From Glebionis coronaria (lineage: Eukaryota > Streptophyta > Magnoliopsida > Asterales > Asteraceae): 64,000 nt of DNA. The notes under the pieces are model-generated. The model searched no databases and was not told the origin of the DNA. It saw only the letters and a program-made list of their open reading frames with translations. Both the position numbers and the translations under genes were made by a program. This document shows positions 24,643 through 37,379 of the stretch, in pieces. Location: contig JANFOE010002255.1 in NCBI GenBank assembly GCA_025667525.1, forward strand, positions 1 through 64,000, read 5' to 3'. Every line of letters starts with the position of its first letter. Position 1 is the first letter of the stretch.

Positions 24643-26393
24643 GACCAATGCTTGCCTGGATAAAAGTACTCCTTTTTTCAAGCATCCATTTTCTTAGTTG
24701 TGGTTTTGAAACGGAGTCATGTATCACATGTTATGACCATTTTATTGCAACCTACGTTTTCAGATAATTTCAATATAAATTTGTTTTTGTATGTTAGCGA
24801 TTGTGTTTGGTAATCTATTTCTTGATAGCTCTCAATTTTAATAGAATAAAACATGGAATCAAATATTTCAGAGTCATATAATACATAAGCAAGTTGATCC
24901 TACATGAAATGTCAAAAAATATTTGTCCTTCTTTTGCATATTATTCACCTATGTAGGCTTCCCAAGGTTAAACAATATCATTTTTAGGTCAAATAACACT
25001 ACGTTTTGTTAGAGCACACATTCATGTCTTGACCTTTATACTACAAAAGTACTCCTTTTTATCAGTTTTTGATCGGGTTTTTTCTTAGGTTTGGATGATT
25101 TGAACCGGTTACGGCATTTTTAGCTGTTCTTGGTAGGTTTTTATCAGTTTTTGATCGGGTTTAGTCGCTTTTGACCAATGCTTGCCTGGATAAAAGTACT
25201 CCTTTTTTAAAGCATCCATTTTCTTAGTTGTGGTCTTGAAACGGAGTCATGTATCACATGTTATGACCATTTTATTGCAACCCACGTTTTTAGATAATTT
25301 CAATATAAATTTGTTTTTGTATGTTAGCGATTGTGTTTGGTAATCTGTTTCTTGATAGCTCTCAATTTTAATAGAATAAAACATGGAATCAAATATTTCA
25401 GAGTCATATAATACATAAGCAAGTTGATCCTACATGAAATGTCAAAAAATACTTGTCCTTCTTTTGCATATTATTCACCTATGTAGGCTTCCCAAGGTTA
25501 AACAATATCATTTTTAGGTCAAATAACACGACGTTTTGTTAGAGCACACTCATGTCTTGACCTTTATACTATAAAAGTACTCCTTTTTATCAGTTTTTGA
25601 TCGGGTTTTTTCTTAGGTTTGGATGATTTGAGCCGGTTACGACATTTTTAGCTGTTCTTGGTAGGTTTTTATCAGTTTTTGATCGGGTTTAGTCGCTTTT
25701 TACCAATGCTTGCCTGGATAAAAGTACTCCTTTTTTCAAGCATCCATTTTCTTAGTTGTGGTCTTGAAACGGAGTCATGTATCACATGTTATGACCATTT
25801 TATTGCAACCCACGTTTTCAGATAATTTCAATATAAATTTGTTTTTGTATGTTAGCGATTGTGTTTGGTAATCTATTTCTTGATAGCTCTCAATTTTAAT
25901 AGAATAAAACATGGAATCAAATATTTCAGAGTCATATAATACATAAGCAAGTTGATCCTACATGAAATGTCAAAAAATACTTTTCCTTCTTTTGCATATT
26001 ATTCACCTATGTAGGCTTCCCAATGTTAAACAATATCATTTTTAGGTCAAATAACATGACGTTTTGTTAGAGCACACTCATGTCTTGACCTTTATACTAT
26101 AATGTGCCGTCGAGATGCTCTTTGTCTACTACATTCACAACTACCTCAAATACTAGCTGACCAACTTTTACACCAATAAAACACAACCAAAACTAAACAG
26201 AGCAAACATATAGATGTGTTTTATCCATCAAGAATCCGGGAAAATACATTATGCCCGGATTCTATGTGGTCTATATGGACTGTAAATAATTTTAGAGGTT
26301 TTTTCTTAGGTTTGGATGATTTGAGCCGGTTACGGCATTTTTAGCTGTTCTTGGTAGGTTTTTATCAGTTTTTGATCGGGTTTAGTCGCTTTT
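24643..26393 (+). repeat. Block SS-L, 1751 bp (units at 24643, 25173; L at 25701)
   Basis: The first unit (530 bp) is the copy of the unit at 22892. The second has CGTTTTTAGAT and AATCTGTTTC, a pair seen also at 35101 and 36159. The L unit begins TACCAATG in place of GACCAATG and has AATACTTTTCC. The hairpin (26231-26263) is the GGGA class. The run from here to 28669 is repeated at 35629-39656. Confidence 0.9.
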
Positions 26394-28669
26394 GACCAAT
26401 GCTTGCCTGGATAAAAGTACTCCTTTTTTCAAGCATCCATTTTCTTAGTTGTGGTCTTGAAACGGAGTCATGTATCACATGTTATGACCATTTTATTGCA
26501 ACCTACGTTTTCAGATAATTTCAATATAAATTTGTTTTTGTATGTTAGCGATTGTGTTTGGTAATCTATTTCTTGATAGCTCTCAATTTTAATAGAATAA
26601 AAAATGGAATCAAATATTTCAGAGTCATATAATACATAAGCAAGTTGATCATACATGAAATGTCAAAAAATACTTGTCCTTCTTTTGCATATTATTCACC
26701 TATGTAGGCTTCCCAAGGTTAAACAATATCATTTTTAGGTCAAATAACACGACGTTTTGTTAGAGCACACTCATGTCTTGACCTTTATACTACAAAAGTA
26801 CTCCTTTTTATCAGTTTTTGATCGGGTTTTTTCTAAGGTTTGGATGATTTGAGCCAGTTACGGCATTTTTAGCTGTTCTTGGTAGGTTTTTATCAGTTTT
26901 TGATCGGGTTTAGTCGCTTTTGACCAATGCTTGCCTGGATAAAAGTACTCCTTTTTTCAAGCATCCATTTTCTTAGTTGTGGTCTTGAAACGGAGTCATG
27001 TATCACATGTTATGACCATTTTATTGCAACCCACATTTTCAGATAATTTCAATATAAATTTGTTTTTGTATGTTAGCGATTGTGTTTGGTAATCTATTTC
27101 TTGATAGCTCTCAATTTTAATAGAATAAAACATGGAATCAAATATTTCAGAGTCATATAATACATAAGCAAGTTGATCCTACATGAAATGTCAAAAAATA
27201 CTTGTCCTTCTTTTGCATATTATTCACCTATGTAGGCTTCCCAAGGTTAAACAATATCATTTTTAGGTCAAATAACACGACGTTTTGTTAGAGCACACTC
27301 ATGTCTTGACCTTTATACTACAAAAGTACTCCTTTTTATCAGTTTTTGATCGGGTTTTTTCTAAGGTTTGGATGATTTGAGCCAGTTACGGCATTTTTAG
27401 CTGTTCTTGGTAGGTTTTTATCAGTTTTTGATCGGGTTTAGTCGCTTTTGACCAATGCTTGCCTGGATAAAAGTACTCCTTTTTTCAAGCATCCATTTTC
27501 TTAGTTGTGGTCTTGAAACGGAGTCATGTATCACATGTTATGACCATTTTATTGCAACCCACATTTTCAGATAATTTCAATATAAATTTGTTTTTGTATG
27601 TTAGCGATTGTGTTTGGTAATCTATTTCTTGATAGCTCTCAATTTTAATAGAATAAAACATGGAATCAAATATTTCAGAGTCATATAATACATAAGCAAG
27701 TTGATCCTACATGAAATGTCAAAAATACTTGTCCTTCTTTTGCATATTATTCACCTATGTAGGCTTCCCAAGGTTAAACAATATCATTTTTAGGTCAAAT
27801 AACACGACGTTTTGTTAGAGCACACTCATGTCTTGACCTTTATACTACAAAAGTACTCCTTTTTATCAGTTTTTGATCGGGTTTTTTCTAAGGTTTGGAT
27901 GATTTGAGCCGGTTACGGCATTTTTAGCTGTTCTTGGTAGGTTTTTATCAGTTTTTGATCGGGTTTAGTCGCTTTTGACGAATGCTTGCCTGGATAAAAG
28001 TACTCTTTTTTTCAAGCATCCATTTTCTTAGTTGTGGTCTTGAAACGGAGTCATGTATCACATGTTATGACCATTTTATTGCAACCCACGTTTTCAGATA
28101 ATTTCAATATAAATTTGTTTTTGTATGTTAGCGATTGTGTTTGGTAATCTATTTCTTGATAGCTCTCAATTTTAATAGAATAAAACATGGAATCAAATAT
28201 TTCAGAGTCATATAATACATAAGCAAGTTGATCCTACATGAAATGTCAAAAAATACTTGTCCTTCTTTTGCATATTATTCACCTATGTAGACTTCCCAAT
28301 GTTAAACAATATCATTTTTAGGTCAAATAACATGACGTTTTGTTAGAGCACACTCATGTCTTGACCTTTATACTATAATGTGCCGTCGAGATGCTCTTTG
28401 TCTACTACATTCACAACTACCTCAAATACTAGCTGACCAACTTTTACACCAATAAAACACAACCAAAACTAAACAGAGCAAACATATAGATGTGTTTTAT
28501 CCATCAAGAATCCGGGCAAATGCATTATGCCCGAATTCTATGTGGTCTATATGGACTGGAAATAATTTTAGAGGTTTTTTCTTAGGTTTGGATGATTTGA
28601 GCCGGTTACGGGATTTTTAGCTGTTCTTGGTAGGTTTTTATCAGTTTTTGATCGGGTTTAGTCGCTTTT
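26394..28669 (+). repeat. Block SSS-L, 2276 bp (units at 26394, 26922, 27450; L at 27977)
   Basis: Units at 26922 and 27450 share CCCACATTTTCAG, and units at 26394 and 26922 share GAGCCAGTTACGG, which points to a single-unit duplication. The unit at 27450 has lost one A in the A-run near 27721. The L unit starts GACGAATGC and carries the first ATGCAT/CCCGAATTC hairpin (28507-28539). The same sequence of markers recurs at 37380-39656. Confidence 0.9.
26468..26656 (-). other. Chance 62-codon reading frame in one S unit
   Basis: The frame starts at ATG (26656) and ends at TGA (26468). In most units this frame is blocked by TAG just before the DQLAYV stretch; here a C-to-A change at 26651 turns TAG into TAT, so MYDQLAYVLYDSEIF is open. 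A second private change replaces the internal Met with Ile. No ribosome-binding site, signal peptide or recognisable domain is visible. A stop-free run of about 58 codons is not unusual at 33% G+C. I regard it as non-coding. Confidence 0.3.
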
Positions 28670-30418
28670 GACCAATGCTTGCCTGGATAAAAGTACTCCT
28701 TTTTTCAAGCATCCATTTTCTTAGTTGTGGTCTTGAAACGGAGTCATGTATCACATGTTATGACCATTTTATTGCAACCCACGTTTTCAGATAATTTCAA
28801 TATAAATTTGTTTTTGTATGTTAGCGATTGTGTTTGGTAAACTATTTCTTGATATCTCTCAATTTTAATAGAATAAAACATGGAATCAAATATTTCAGAG
28901 TCGTATAATACATAAGCAAGTTGATCCTACATGAAATGTCAAAAAATACTTGTCCTTCTTTTGCATATTATTCATCTATGTAGGCTTCCCAATGTTAAAT
29001 AATATCATTTTTAGGTCAAATAACACGACGTTTTGTTAGAGCACACTCATGTCTTGACCTTTATACTACAAAAGTACTCCTTTTTATTAGTTTTTGATCG
29101 GGTTTTTTCTTAGGTTTGGATGATTTGAACCGGTTACGGCATTTTTAGCTGTTCTTGGTAGGTTTTTATCAGTTTTTGATCGGGTTTAGTCGCTTTTGAC
29201 CAATGCTTGCCTGGATAAAAGTACTCCTTTTTTCAAGCATCCATTTTCTTAGTTGTGGTCTTGAAACGGAGTCATGTATCACATGTTATGACAATTTTAT
29301 TGCAACCCACGTTTTCAGATAATTTCAATATAAATTTGTTTTTGTATGTTAGCGATTGTGTTTGGTAATCTATTTCTTGATAGCTCTCAATTTTAATAGA
29401 ATAAAACATGGAATCAAATATTTCAGAGTCATATAATACATAAGCAAGTTGATCCTACATGAAATGTCAAAAAATACTTGTCATTCTTTTGCATATTATT
29501 CACCTATGTAGGCTTCCCAAGGTTAAACAATATCATTTTTAGGTCAAATAACACGACGTTTTGTTAGAGCACACTCATGTCTTGACCTTTATACTATAAA
29601 AGTACTCCTTTTTATCAGTTTTTGATCGGGTTTTTTCTTAGGTTTGGATGATTTGAGCCGGTTACGACATTTTTAGCTGTTCTTGGTAGGTTTTTATCAG
29701 TTTTTGATCGGGTTTAGTCGCTTTTGACCAATGCTTGCCTGGATAAAAGTACTCCTTTTTTCAAGCATCCATTTTCTTAGTTGTGGTCTTGAAACGGAGT
29801 CATGTATCACATGTTATGACCATTTTATTGCAACCCACGTTTTCAGATAATTTCAATATAAATTTGTTTTTGTATGTTAGCGATTGTGTTTGGTAATCTA
29901 TTTCTTGATAGCTCTCAATTTTAATAGAATAAAACATGGAATCAAATATTTCAGAGTTATATAATATATAAGCAAGTTGATCCTACATGAAATGTCAAAA
30001 AATACTTGTCTTTCTTTTGCCTATTATTCACCTATGTAGGCTTCCCAATGTTAAACAATATCATTTTTAGGTCAAATAACATGACGTTTTGTTAGAGCAC
30101 ACTCATGTCTTGACCTTTATACTATAATGTGCCGTCGAGATGCTCTTTGTCTACTACATTCACAACTACCTCAAATACTAGCTGACCAACTTTTACACCA
30201 ATAAAACACAACCAAAACTAAACAGAGCAAACATATAGATGTGTTTTATCCATCAAGAATCCGGGCAAATACATTATGCCCGGATTCTATGTCGTCTATA
30301 TGGACTGGAAATAATTTTAGAGGTTTTTTCTTAGGTTTGGATGATTTGAGCCGGTTACGGTATTTTTAGCTGTTCTTAGTAGGTTTTTATCAGTTTTTGA
30401 TCGGGTTTAGTCGCTTTT
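28670..30418 (+). repeat. Block SS-L (units at 28670, 29198; L at 29726)
   Basis: The first unit has GTAAACTATT, GTCGTATAAT and private GATATCTCTC. The second has ATGACAATTTT and CTTGTCATTC. The L unit has GAGTTATATAAT with private AATATATAAGC. It parallels 13462-15210. The hairpin (30256-30288) is perfect. Confidence 0.9.
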
Positions 30419-32167
30419 GACCAATGCTTGCCTGGATAAAAGTACTCCTTTTTTCAAGCATCCATTTTCTTAGTTGTGGTCTTGAAACGGAGTCATGTAT
30501 CACATGTTATGACCATTTTATTGCAACCCACGTTTTCAGATAATTTCAATATAAATTTGTTTTTGTATGTTAGCGATTCTGTTTGGTAATCTATTTCTTG
30601 ATAGCTCTCAATTTTAATAGAATAAAAGATGGAATCAAATATTTCAGAGTCATATAATACATAAGCAAGTTGATCCTACATGAAATGTCAAAAAATACTT
30701 GTCCTTCTTTTGCATATTATTCACCTATGTAGGCTTCCCAAGGTTAAACAATATCATTTTTAGGTCAAATAACACGACGTTTTGTTAGAGCACACTCATG
30801 TCTTGACCTTTATACTACAAAAGTACTCCTTTTTATCAGTTTTTGATCGGGTTTTTTCTAAGGTTTGGATGATTTGAGCCGGTTACAGCATTTTTAGCTG
30901 TTCTTGGTAGGTTTTTATCAGTTTTTGATCCGGTTTAGTCGCTTTTGACCAATGCTTGCCTGGATAAAAGTACTCCTTTTTTCAAGCATCCATTTTCTTA
31001 GTTGTGGTCTTGAAACGGAGTCATGTATCACATGTTATGACCATTTTATTGCAACCCACGTTTTCAGATAATTTCAATATAAATTTGTTTTTGTATATTA
31101 GCGATTGTGTTTGGTAATCTATTTCTTGATAGCTCTCAATTTTAATAGAATAAAACATGGAATCAAATATTTCAGAGTCATATAATACATAAGCAAGTTG
31201 ATCCTACATGAAATGTCAAAAAATACTTGTCATTCTTTTGCATATTATTCACCTATGTAGGCTTCCCAAGGTTAAACAATATCATTTTTAGGTCAAATAA
31301 CACGACGTTTTGTTAGAGCACACTCATGTCTTGACCTTTATACTATAAAAGTACTCCTTTTTATCAGTTTTTGATCGGGTTTTTTCTTAGGTTTGGATGA
31401 TTTGAGCCGGTTACGACATTTTTAGCTGTTCTTGGTAGGTTTTTATCAGTTTTTGATCGGGTTTAGTCGCTTTTGACCAATGTTTGCCTGGATAAAAGTA
31501 CTCCTTTTTTCAAGCATCCATTTTCTTAGTTGTGGTCTTGAAACGGAGTCATGTATCACATGTTATGACCATTTTATTGCAACCCACGTTTTCAGATAAT
31601 TTCAATATAAATTTGTTTTTGTATGTTAGCGATTGTGTTTGGTAATCTATTTCTTGATAGCTCTCAATTTTAATAGAATAAAACATGGAATCAAATATTT
31701 CAGAGTTATATAATACATAAGCAAGTTGATCCTACATGAAATGTCAAAAAATACTTGTCCTTCTTTTGCCTATTATTCACCTATGTAGGCTTCCCAATGT
31801 TAAACAATATCATTTTTAGGTCAAATAACATGACGTTTTGTTAGAGCACACTCATGTCTTGACCTTTATACTATAATGTGCCGTCGAGATGCTCTTTGTC
31901 TACTACATTCACAACTACCTCAAATACTAGCTGACCAACTTTTACACCAATAAAACACAACCAAAACTAAACAGAGCAAACATATAGATGTGTTTTATCC
32001 ATCAAGAATCCGGGCAAATACATTATGCCCGGATTCTATGTCGTCTATATGGACTGGAAATAGTTTTAGAGGTTTTTTCTTAGGTTTGGATGATTTGAGC
32101 CGGTTACGGTATTTTTAGCTGTTCTTAGTAGGTTTTTATCAGTTTTTGATCGGGTTTAGTCGCTTTT
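30419..32167 (+). repeat. Block SS-L (units at 30419, 30947; L at 31475)
   Basis: The order of markers (GCGATTCTG and GGTTACAGCAT; then GTATATTAGCG and GTCATTC; then GAGTTATATAAT in the L unit) matches 19926-21670 at an offset of 10493 bp. This is the left end of the second copy of the segment of about 9 kb. The L unit begins with private CAATGTTTGCC. The hairpin (32005-32037) is perfect. Confidence 0.9.
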
Positions 32168-33388
32168 GACCAATGCTTGCCTGGATAAAAGTACTCCTTT
32201 TTTCAAGCATCCATTTTCTTAGTTGTGGTCTTGAAACGGAGTCATGTATCACATGTTATGACCATTTTATTGCAACCCACGTTTTCAGATAATTTCAATA
32301 TAAATTTGTTTTTGTATGTTAGCGATTCTGTTTGGTAATCTATTTCTTGATAGCTCTCAATTTTAATAGAATAAAACATGGAATCAAATATTTCAGAGTC
32401 ATATAATACATAAGCAAGTTGATCCTACATGAAATGTCAAAAAATACTTGTCCTTCTTTTGCATATTATTCACCTATGTAGGCTTCCCAAGGTTAAACAA
32501 TATCATTTATAGGTCAAATAACACGACGTTTTGTTAGAGCACACTCATGTCTTGACCTTTATACTACAAAAGTACTCCTTTTTATCAGTTTTTGATCGGG
32601 TTTTTTCTAAGGTTTGGATGATTTGAGCCGGTTACGGCATTTTTAGCTGTTCTTGGTAGGTTTTTATCAGTTTTTGATCGGGTTTAGTCGCTTTTGACCA
32701 ATGCTTGCCTGGATAAAAGTACTCCTTTTTTCAAGCATCCATTTTCTTAGTTGTGGTCTTGAAACGGAGTCATGTATCACATGTTATGACCATTTTATTG
32801 CAACACACGTTTTCAGATAATTTCAATATAAATTTGTTTTTGTATATTAGCGATTGTGTTTGGTAATCTATTTCTTGATAGCTCTCAATTTTAATAGAAT
32901 AAAACATGGAATCAAATATTTCAGAGTCATATAATACATAAGCAGGTTGATCCTACATGAAATGTCAAAAAATACTTGTCCTTCTTTTGCATATTATTCA
33001 CCTATGTAGGCTTCCCAATGTTAAACAATATCATTTTTAGGTCAAATAACATGACGTTTTGTTAGAGCACTCTCATGTCTTGACCTTTATACTATAATGT
33101 GCCGTCGAGATGCTCTTTGTCTACTACATTCACAACTACCTCAAATACTAGCTGACCAACTTTTACACCAATAAAACACAACCAAAACTAAACAGAGCAA
33201 ACATATAGATGTGTTTTATCCATCAAGAATCCGGGAAAATACATTATGCCCGGATTCTATGTGGTCTATATGGACTGGAAATAATTTTAGAGGTTTTTTC
33301 TTAGGTTTGGATGATTTGAGCCGGTTACGGCATTTTTAGCTGTTCTTGGTAGGTTTTTATCAGTTTTTGATCGGGTTTAGTCGCTTTT
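32168..33388 (+). repeat. Block S-L (unit at 32168; L at 32696)
   Basis: The S unit has GCGATTCTG and TCATTTATAGG. The L unit has GCAACACACG, GTATATTAGCG and private AAGCAGGTTG. TCATTTATAGG and GCAACACACG recur one pair later, giving a 1221-bp tandem duplication with the next block. The hairpin (33226-33258) is the GGGA class. Confidence 0.9.
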
Positions 33389-34609
33389 GACCAATGCTTG
33401 CCTGGATAAAAGTACTCCTTTTTTCAAGCATCCATTTTCTTAGTTGTGGTTTTGAAACGGAGTCATGTATCACATGTTATGACCATTTTATTGCAACCTA
33501 CGTTTTCAGATAATTTCAATATAAATTTGTTTTTGTATGTTAGCGATTGTGTTTGGTAATCTATTTCTTGATAACTCTCAATTTTAATAGAATAAAACAT
33601 GGAATCAAATATTTCAGAGTCATATAATACATAAGCAAGTTGATCCTACATGAAATGTCAAAAAATACTTGTCCTTCTTTTGCATATTATTCACCTATGT
33701 AGGCTTCCCAAGGTTAAACAATATCATTTATAGGTCAAATAACACGACGTTTTGTTAGAGCACACTCATGTCTTGACCTTTATACTACAAAAGTACTCCT
33801 TTTTATCAGTTTTTGATCGGGTTTTTTCTAAGGTTTGGATGATTTGAGCCGGTTACGGCATTTTTAGCTGTTCTTGGTAGGTTTTTATCAGTTTTTGATC
33901 GGGTTTAGTCGCTTTTGACCAATGCTTGCCTGGATAAAAGTACTCCTTTTTTCAAGCATCCATTTTCTTAGTTGTGGTCTTGAAACGGAGTCATGTATCA
34001 CATGTTATGACCATTTTATTGCAACACACGTTTTCAGATAATTTCAATATAAATTTGTTTTTGTATATTAGCGATTGTGTTTGGTAATCTATTTCTTGAT
34101 AGCTCTCAATTTTAATAGAATAAAACATGGAATCAAATATTTCAGAGTCATATAATACATAAGCAAGTTGATCCTACATGAAATGTCAAAAAATACTTGT
34201 CCTTCTTTTGCATATTATTCACCTATGTAGGCTTCCCAATGTTAAACAATATCATTTTTAGGTCAAATAACATGACGTTTTGTTAGAGCACACTCATGTC
34301 TTGACCTTTATACTATAATGTGTCGTCGAGATGCTCTTTGTCTACTACATTCACAACTACCTCAAATACTAGCTGACCAACTTTTACACCAATAAAACAC
34401 AACCAAAACTAAACAGAGCAAACATATAGATGTGTTTTATCCATCAAGAATCCGGGAAAATACATTATGCCCGGATTCTATGTGGTCTATATGGACTGGA
34501 AATAATTTTAGAGGTTTTTTCTTAGGTTTGGATGATTTGAGCCGGTTACGGCATTTTTAGCTGTTCTTGGTAGGTTTTTATCAGTTTTTGATCGGGTTTA
34601 GTCGCTTTT
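33389..34609 (+). repeat. Block S-L (unit at 33389; L at 33917)
   Basis: The S unit is a mosaic. Its left half has GGTTTTGAAAC, CAACCTACG and GATAACTCTC like the units at 34610 and 35629, and its right half has TCATTTATAGG like the unit at 32168. The L unit repeats GCAACACACG and has GTGTCGTCGAG, shared only with the L unit at 48233. The hairpin (34447-34479) is the GGGA class. Confidence 0.9.
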
Positions 34610-37379
34610 GACCAATGCTTGCCTGGATAAAAGTACTCCTTTTTTCAAGCATCCATTTTCTTAGTTGTGGTTTTGAAACGGAGTCATGTATCACATGTTA
34701 TGACCATTTTATTGCAACCTACGTTTTCAGATAATTTCAATATAAATTTGTTTTTGTATGTTAGCGATTGTGTTTGGTAATCTATTTCTTGATAACTCTC
34801 AATTTTAATAGAATAAAACATGGAATCCTACATGAAATGTCAAAAAATACTTGTCCTTCTTTTGCATATTATTCACCTATGTAGGCTTCCCAAGGTTAAA
34901 CAATATCATTTTTAGGTCAAATAACACGACGTTTTGTTAGAGCACACATTCATGTCTTGACCTTTATACTACAAAAGTACTCCTTTTTATCAGTTTTTGA
35001 TCGGGTTTTTTCTTAGGTTTGGATGATTTGAACCGGTTACGGCATTTTTAGCTGTTCTTGGTAGGTTTTTATCAGTTTTTGATCGGGTTTAGTCTCTTTT
35101 GACCAATGCTTGCCTGGATAAAAGTACTCCTTTTTTCAAGCATCCATTTTCTTAGTTGTGGTCTTGAAACGGAGTCATGTATCACATGTTATGACCATTT
35201 TATTGCAACCCACGTTTTTAGATAATTTCAATATAAATTTGTTTTTGTATGTTAGCGATTGTGTTTGGTAATCTGTTTCTTGATAGCTCTCAATTTTAAT
35301 AGAATAAAACATGGAATCAAATATTTCAGAGTCATATAATACATAAGCAAGTTGATCCTACATGAAATGTCAAAAAATACTTGTCCTTCTTTTGCATATT
35401 ATTCACCTATGTAGGCTTCCCAAGGTTAAACAATATCATTTTTAGGTCAAATAACACGACGTTTTGTTAGAGCACACTCATATCTTGACCTTTATACTAT
35501 AAAAGTACTCCTTTTTATCAGTTTTTGATCAGGTTTTTTCTTAGGTTTGGATGATTTGAGCCGGTTACGACATTTTTAGCTGTTCTTGGTAGGTTTTTAT
35601 CAGTTTTTGATCGGGTTTAGTCGCTTTTGACCAATGCTTGCCTGGATAAAAGTACTCCTTTTTTCAAGCATCCATTTTCTTAGTTGTGGTTTTGAAACGG
35701 AGTCATGTATCACATGTTATGACCATTTTATTGCAACCTACGTTTTCAGATAATTTCAATATAAATTTGTTTTTGTATGTTAGCGATTGTGTTTGGTAAT
35801 CTATTTCTTGATAACTCTCAATTTTAATAGAATAAAACATGGAATCAAATATTTCAGAGTCATATAATACATAAGCAAGTTGATCCTACATGAAATGTCA
35901 AAAAATACTTGTCCTTCTTTTGCATATTATTCACCTATGTAGGCTTCCCAAGGTTAAACAATATCATTTTTAGGTCAAATAACACGACGTTTTGTTAGAG
36001 CACACATTCATGTCTTGACCTTTATACTACAAAAGTACTCCTTTTTATCAGTTTTTGATCGGGTTTTTTCTTAGGTTTGGATGATTTGAACCGGTTACGG
36101 CATTTTTAGCTGTTCTTGGTAGGTTTTTATCAGTTTTTGATCGGGTTTAGTCGCTTTTGACCAATGCTTGCCTGGATAAAAGTACTCCTTTTTTCAAGCA
36201 TCCATTTTCTTAGTTGTGGTCTTGAAACGGAGTCATGTATCACATGTTATGACCATTTTATTGCAACCCACGTTTTTAGATAATTTCAATATAAATTTGT
36301 TTTTGTATGTTAGCGATTGTGTTTGGTAATCTGTTTCTTGATAGCTCTCAATTTTAATAGAATAAAACATGGAATCAAATATTTCAGAGTCATATAATAC
36401 ATAAGCAAGTTGATCCTACATGAAATGTCAAAAAATACTTGTCCTTCTTTTGCATATTATTCACCTATGTAGGCTTCCCAAGGTTAAACAATATCATTTT
36501 TAGGTCAAATAACACGACGTTTTGTTAGAGCACACTCATGTCTTGACCTTTATACTATAAAAGTACTCCTTTTTATCAGTTTTTGATCGGGTTTTTTCTT
36601 AGGTTTGGATGATTTGAGCCGGTTACGACATTTTTAGCTGTTCTTGGTAGGTTTTTATCAGTTTTTGATCGGGTTTAGTCGCTTTTGACCAATGCTTGCC
36701 TGGATAAAAGTACTCCTTTTTTCAAGCATCCATTTTCTTAGTTGTGGTCTTGAAACGGAGTCATGTATCACATGTTATGACCATTTTATTGCAACCCACG
36801 TTTTCAGATAATTTCAATATAAATTTGTTTTTGTATGTTAGCGATTGTGTTTGGTAATTTATTTCTTGATAGCTCTCAATTTTAATAGAATAAAACATGG
36901 AATCAAATATTTCAGAGTCATATAATACATAAGCAAGTTGATCCTACATGAAATGTCAAAAAATACTTTTCCTTCTTTTGCATATTATTCACCTATGTAG
37001 GCTTCCCAATGTTAAACAATATCATTTTTAGGTCAAATAACATGACGTTTTGTTAGAGCACACTCATGTCTTGACCTTTATACTATAATGTGCCGTCGAG
37101 ATGCTCTTTGTCTACTACATTCACAACTACCTCAAATACTAGCTGACCAACTTTTACACCAATAAAACACAACCAAAACTAAATAGAGCAAACATATAGA
37201 TGTGTTTTATCCATCAAGAATCCGGGAAAATACATTATGCCCGGATTCTATGTGGTCTATATGGACTGGAAATAATTTTAGAGGTTTTTTCTTAGGTTTG
37301 GATGATTTGAGCCGGTTACGGCATTTTTAGCTGTTCTTGGTAGGTTTTTATCAGTTTTTGATCGGGTTTAGTCGCTTTT
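34610..37379 (+). repeat. Block SSSS-L, 2770 bp (units at 34610, 35101, 35629, 36159; L at 36687)
   Basis: Units at 34610 and 35629 share GGTTTTGAAAC, GATAACTCTC and the 2-bp insertion CACACATTCATG. Units at 35101 and 36159 share CGTTTTTAGAT and AATCTGTTTC. A two-unit segment was therefore duplicated. The unit at 34610 is only 491 bp because it then lost 39 bp at about 34826. The L unit has AATACTTTTCC. The hairpin (37217-37249) is the GGGA class. Confidence 0.92.
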
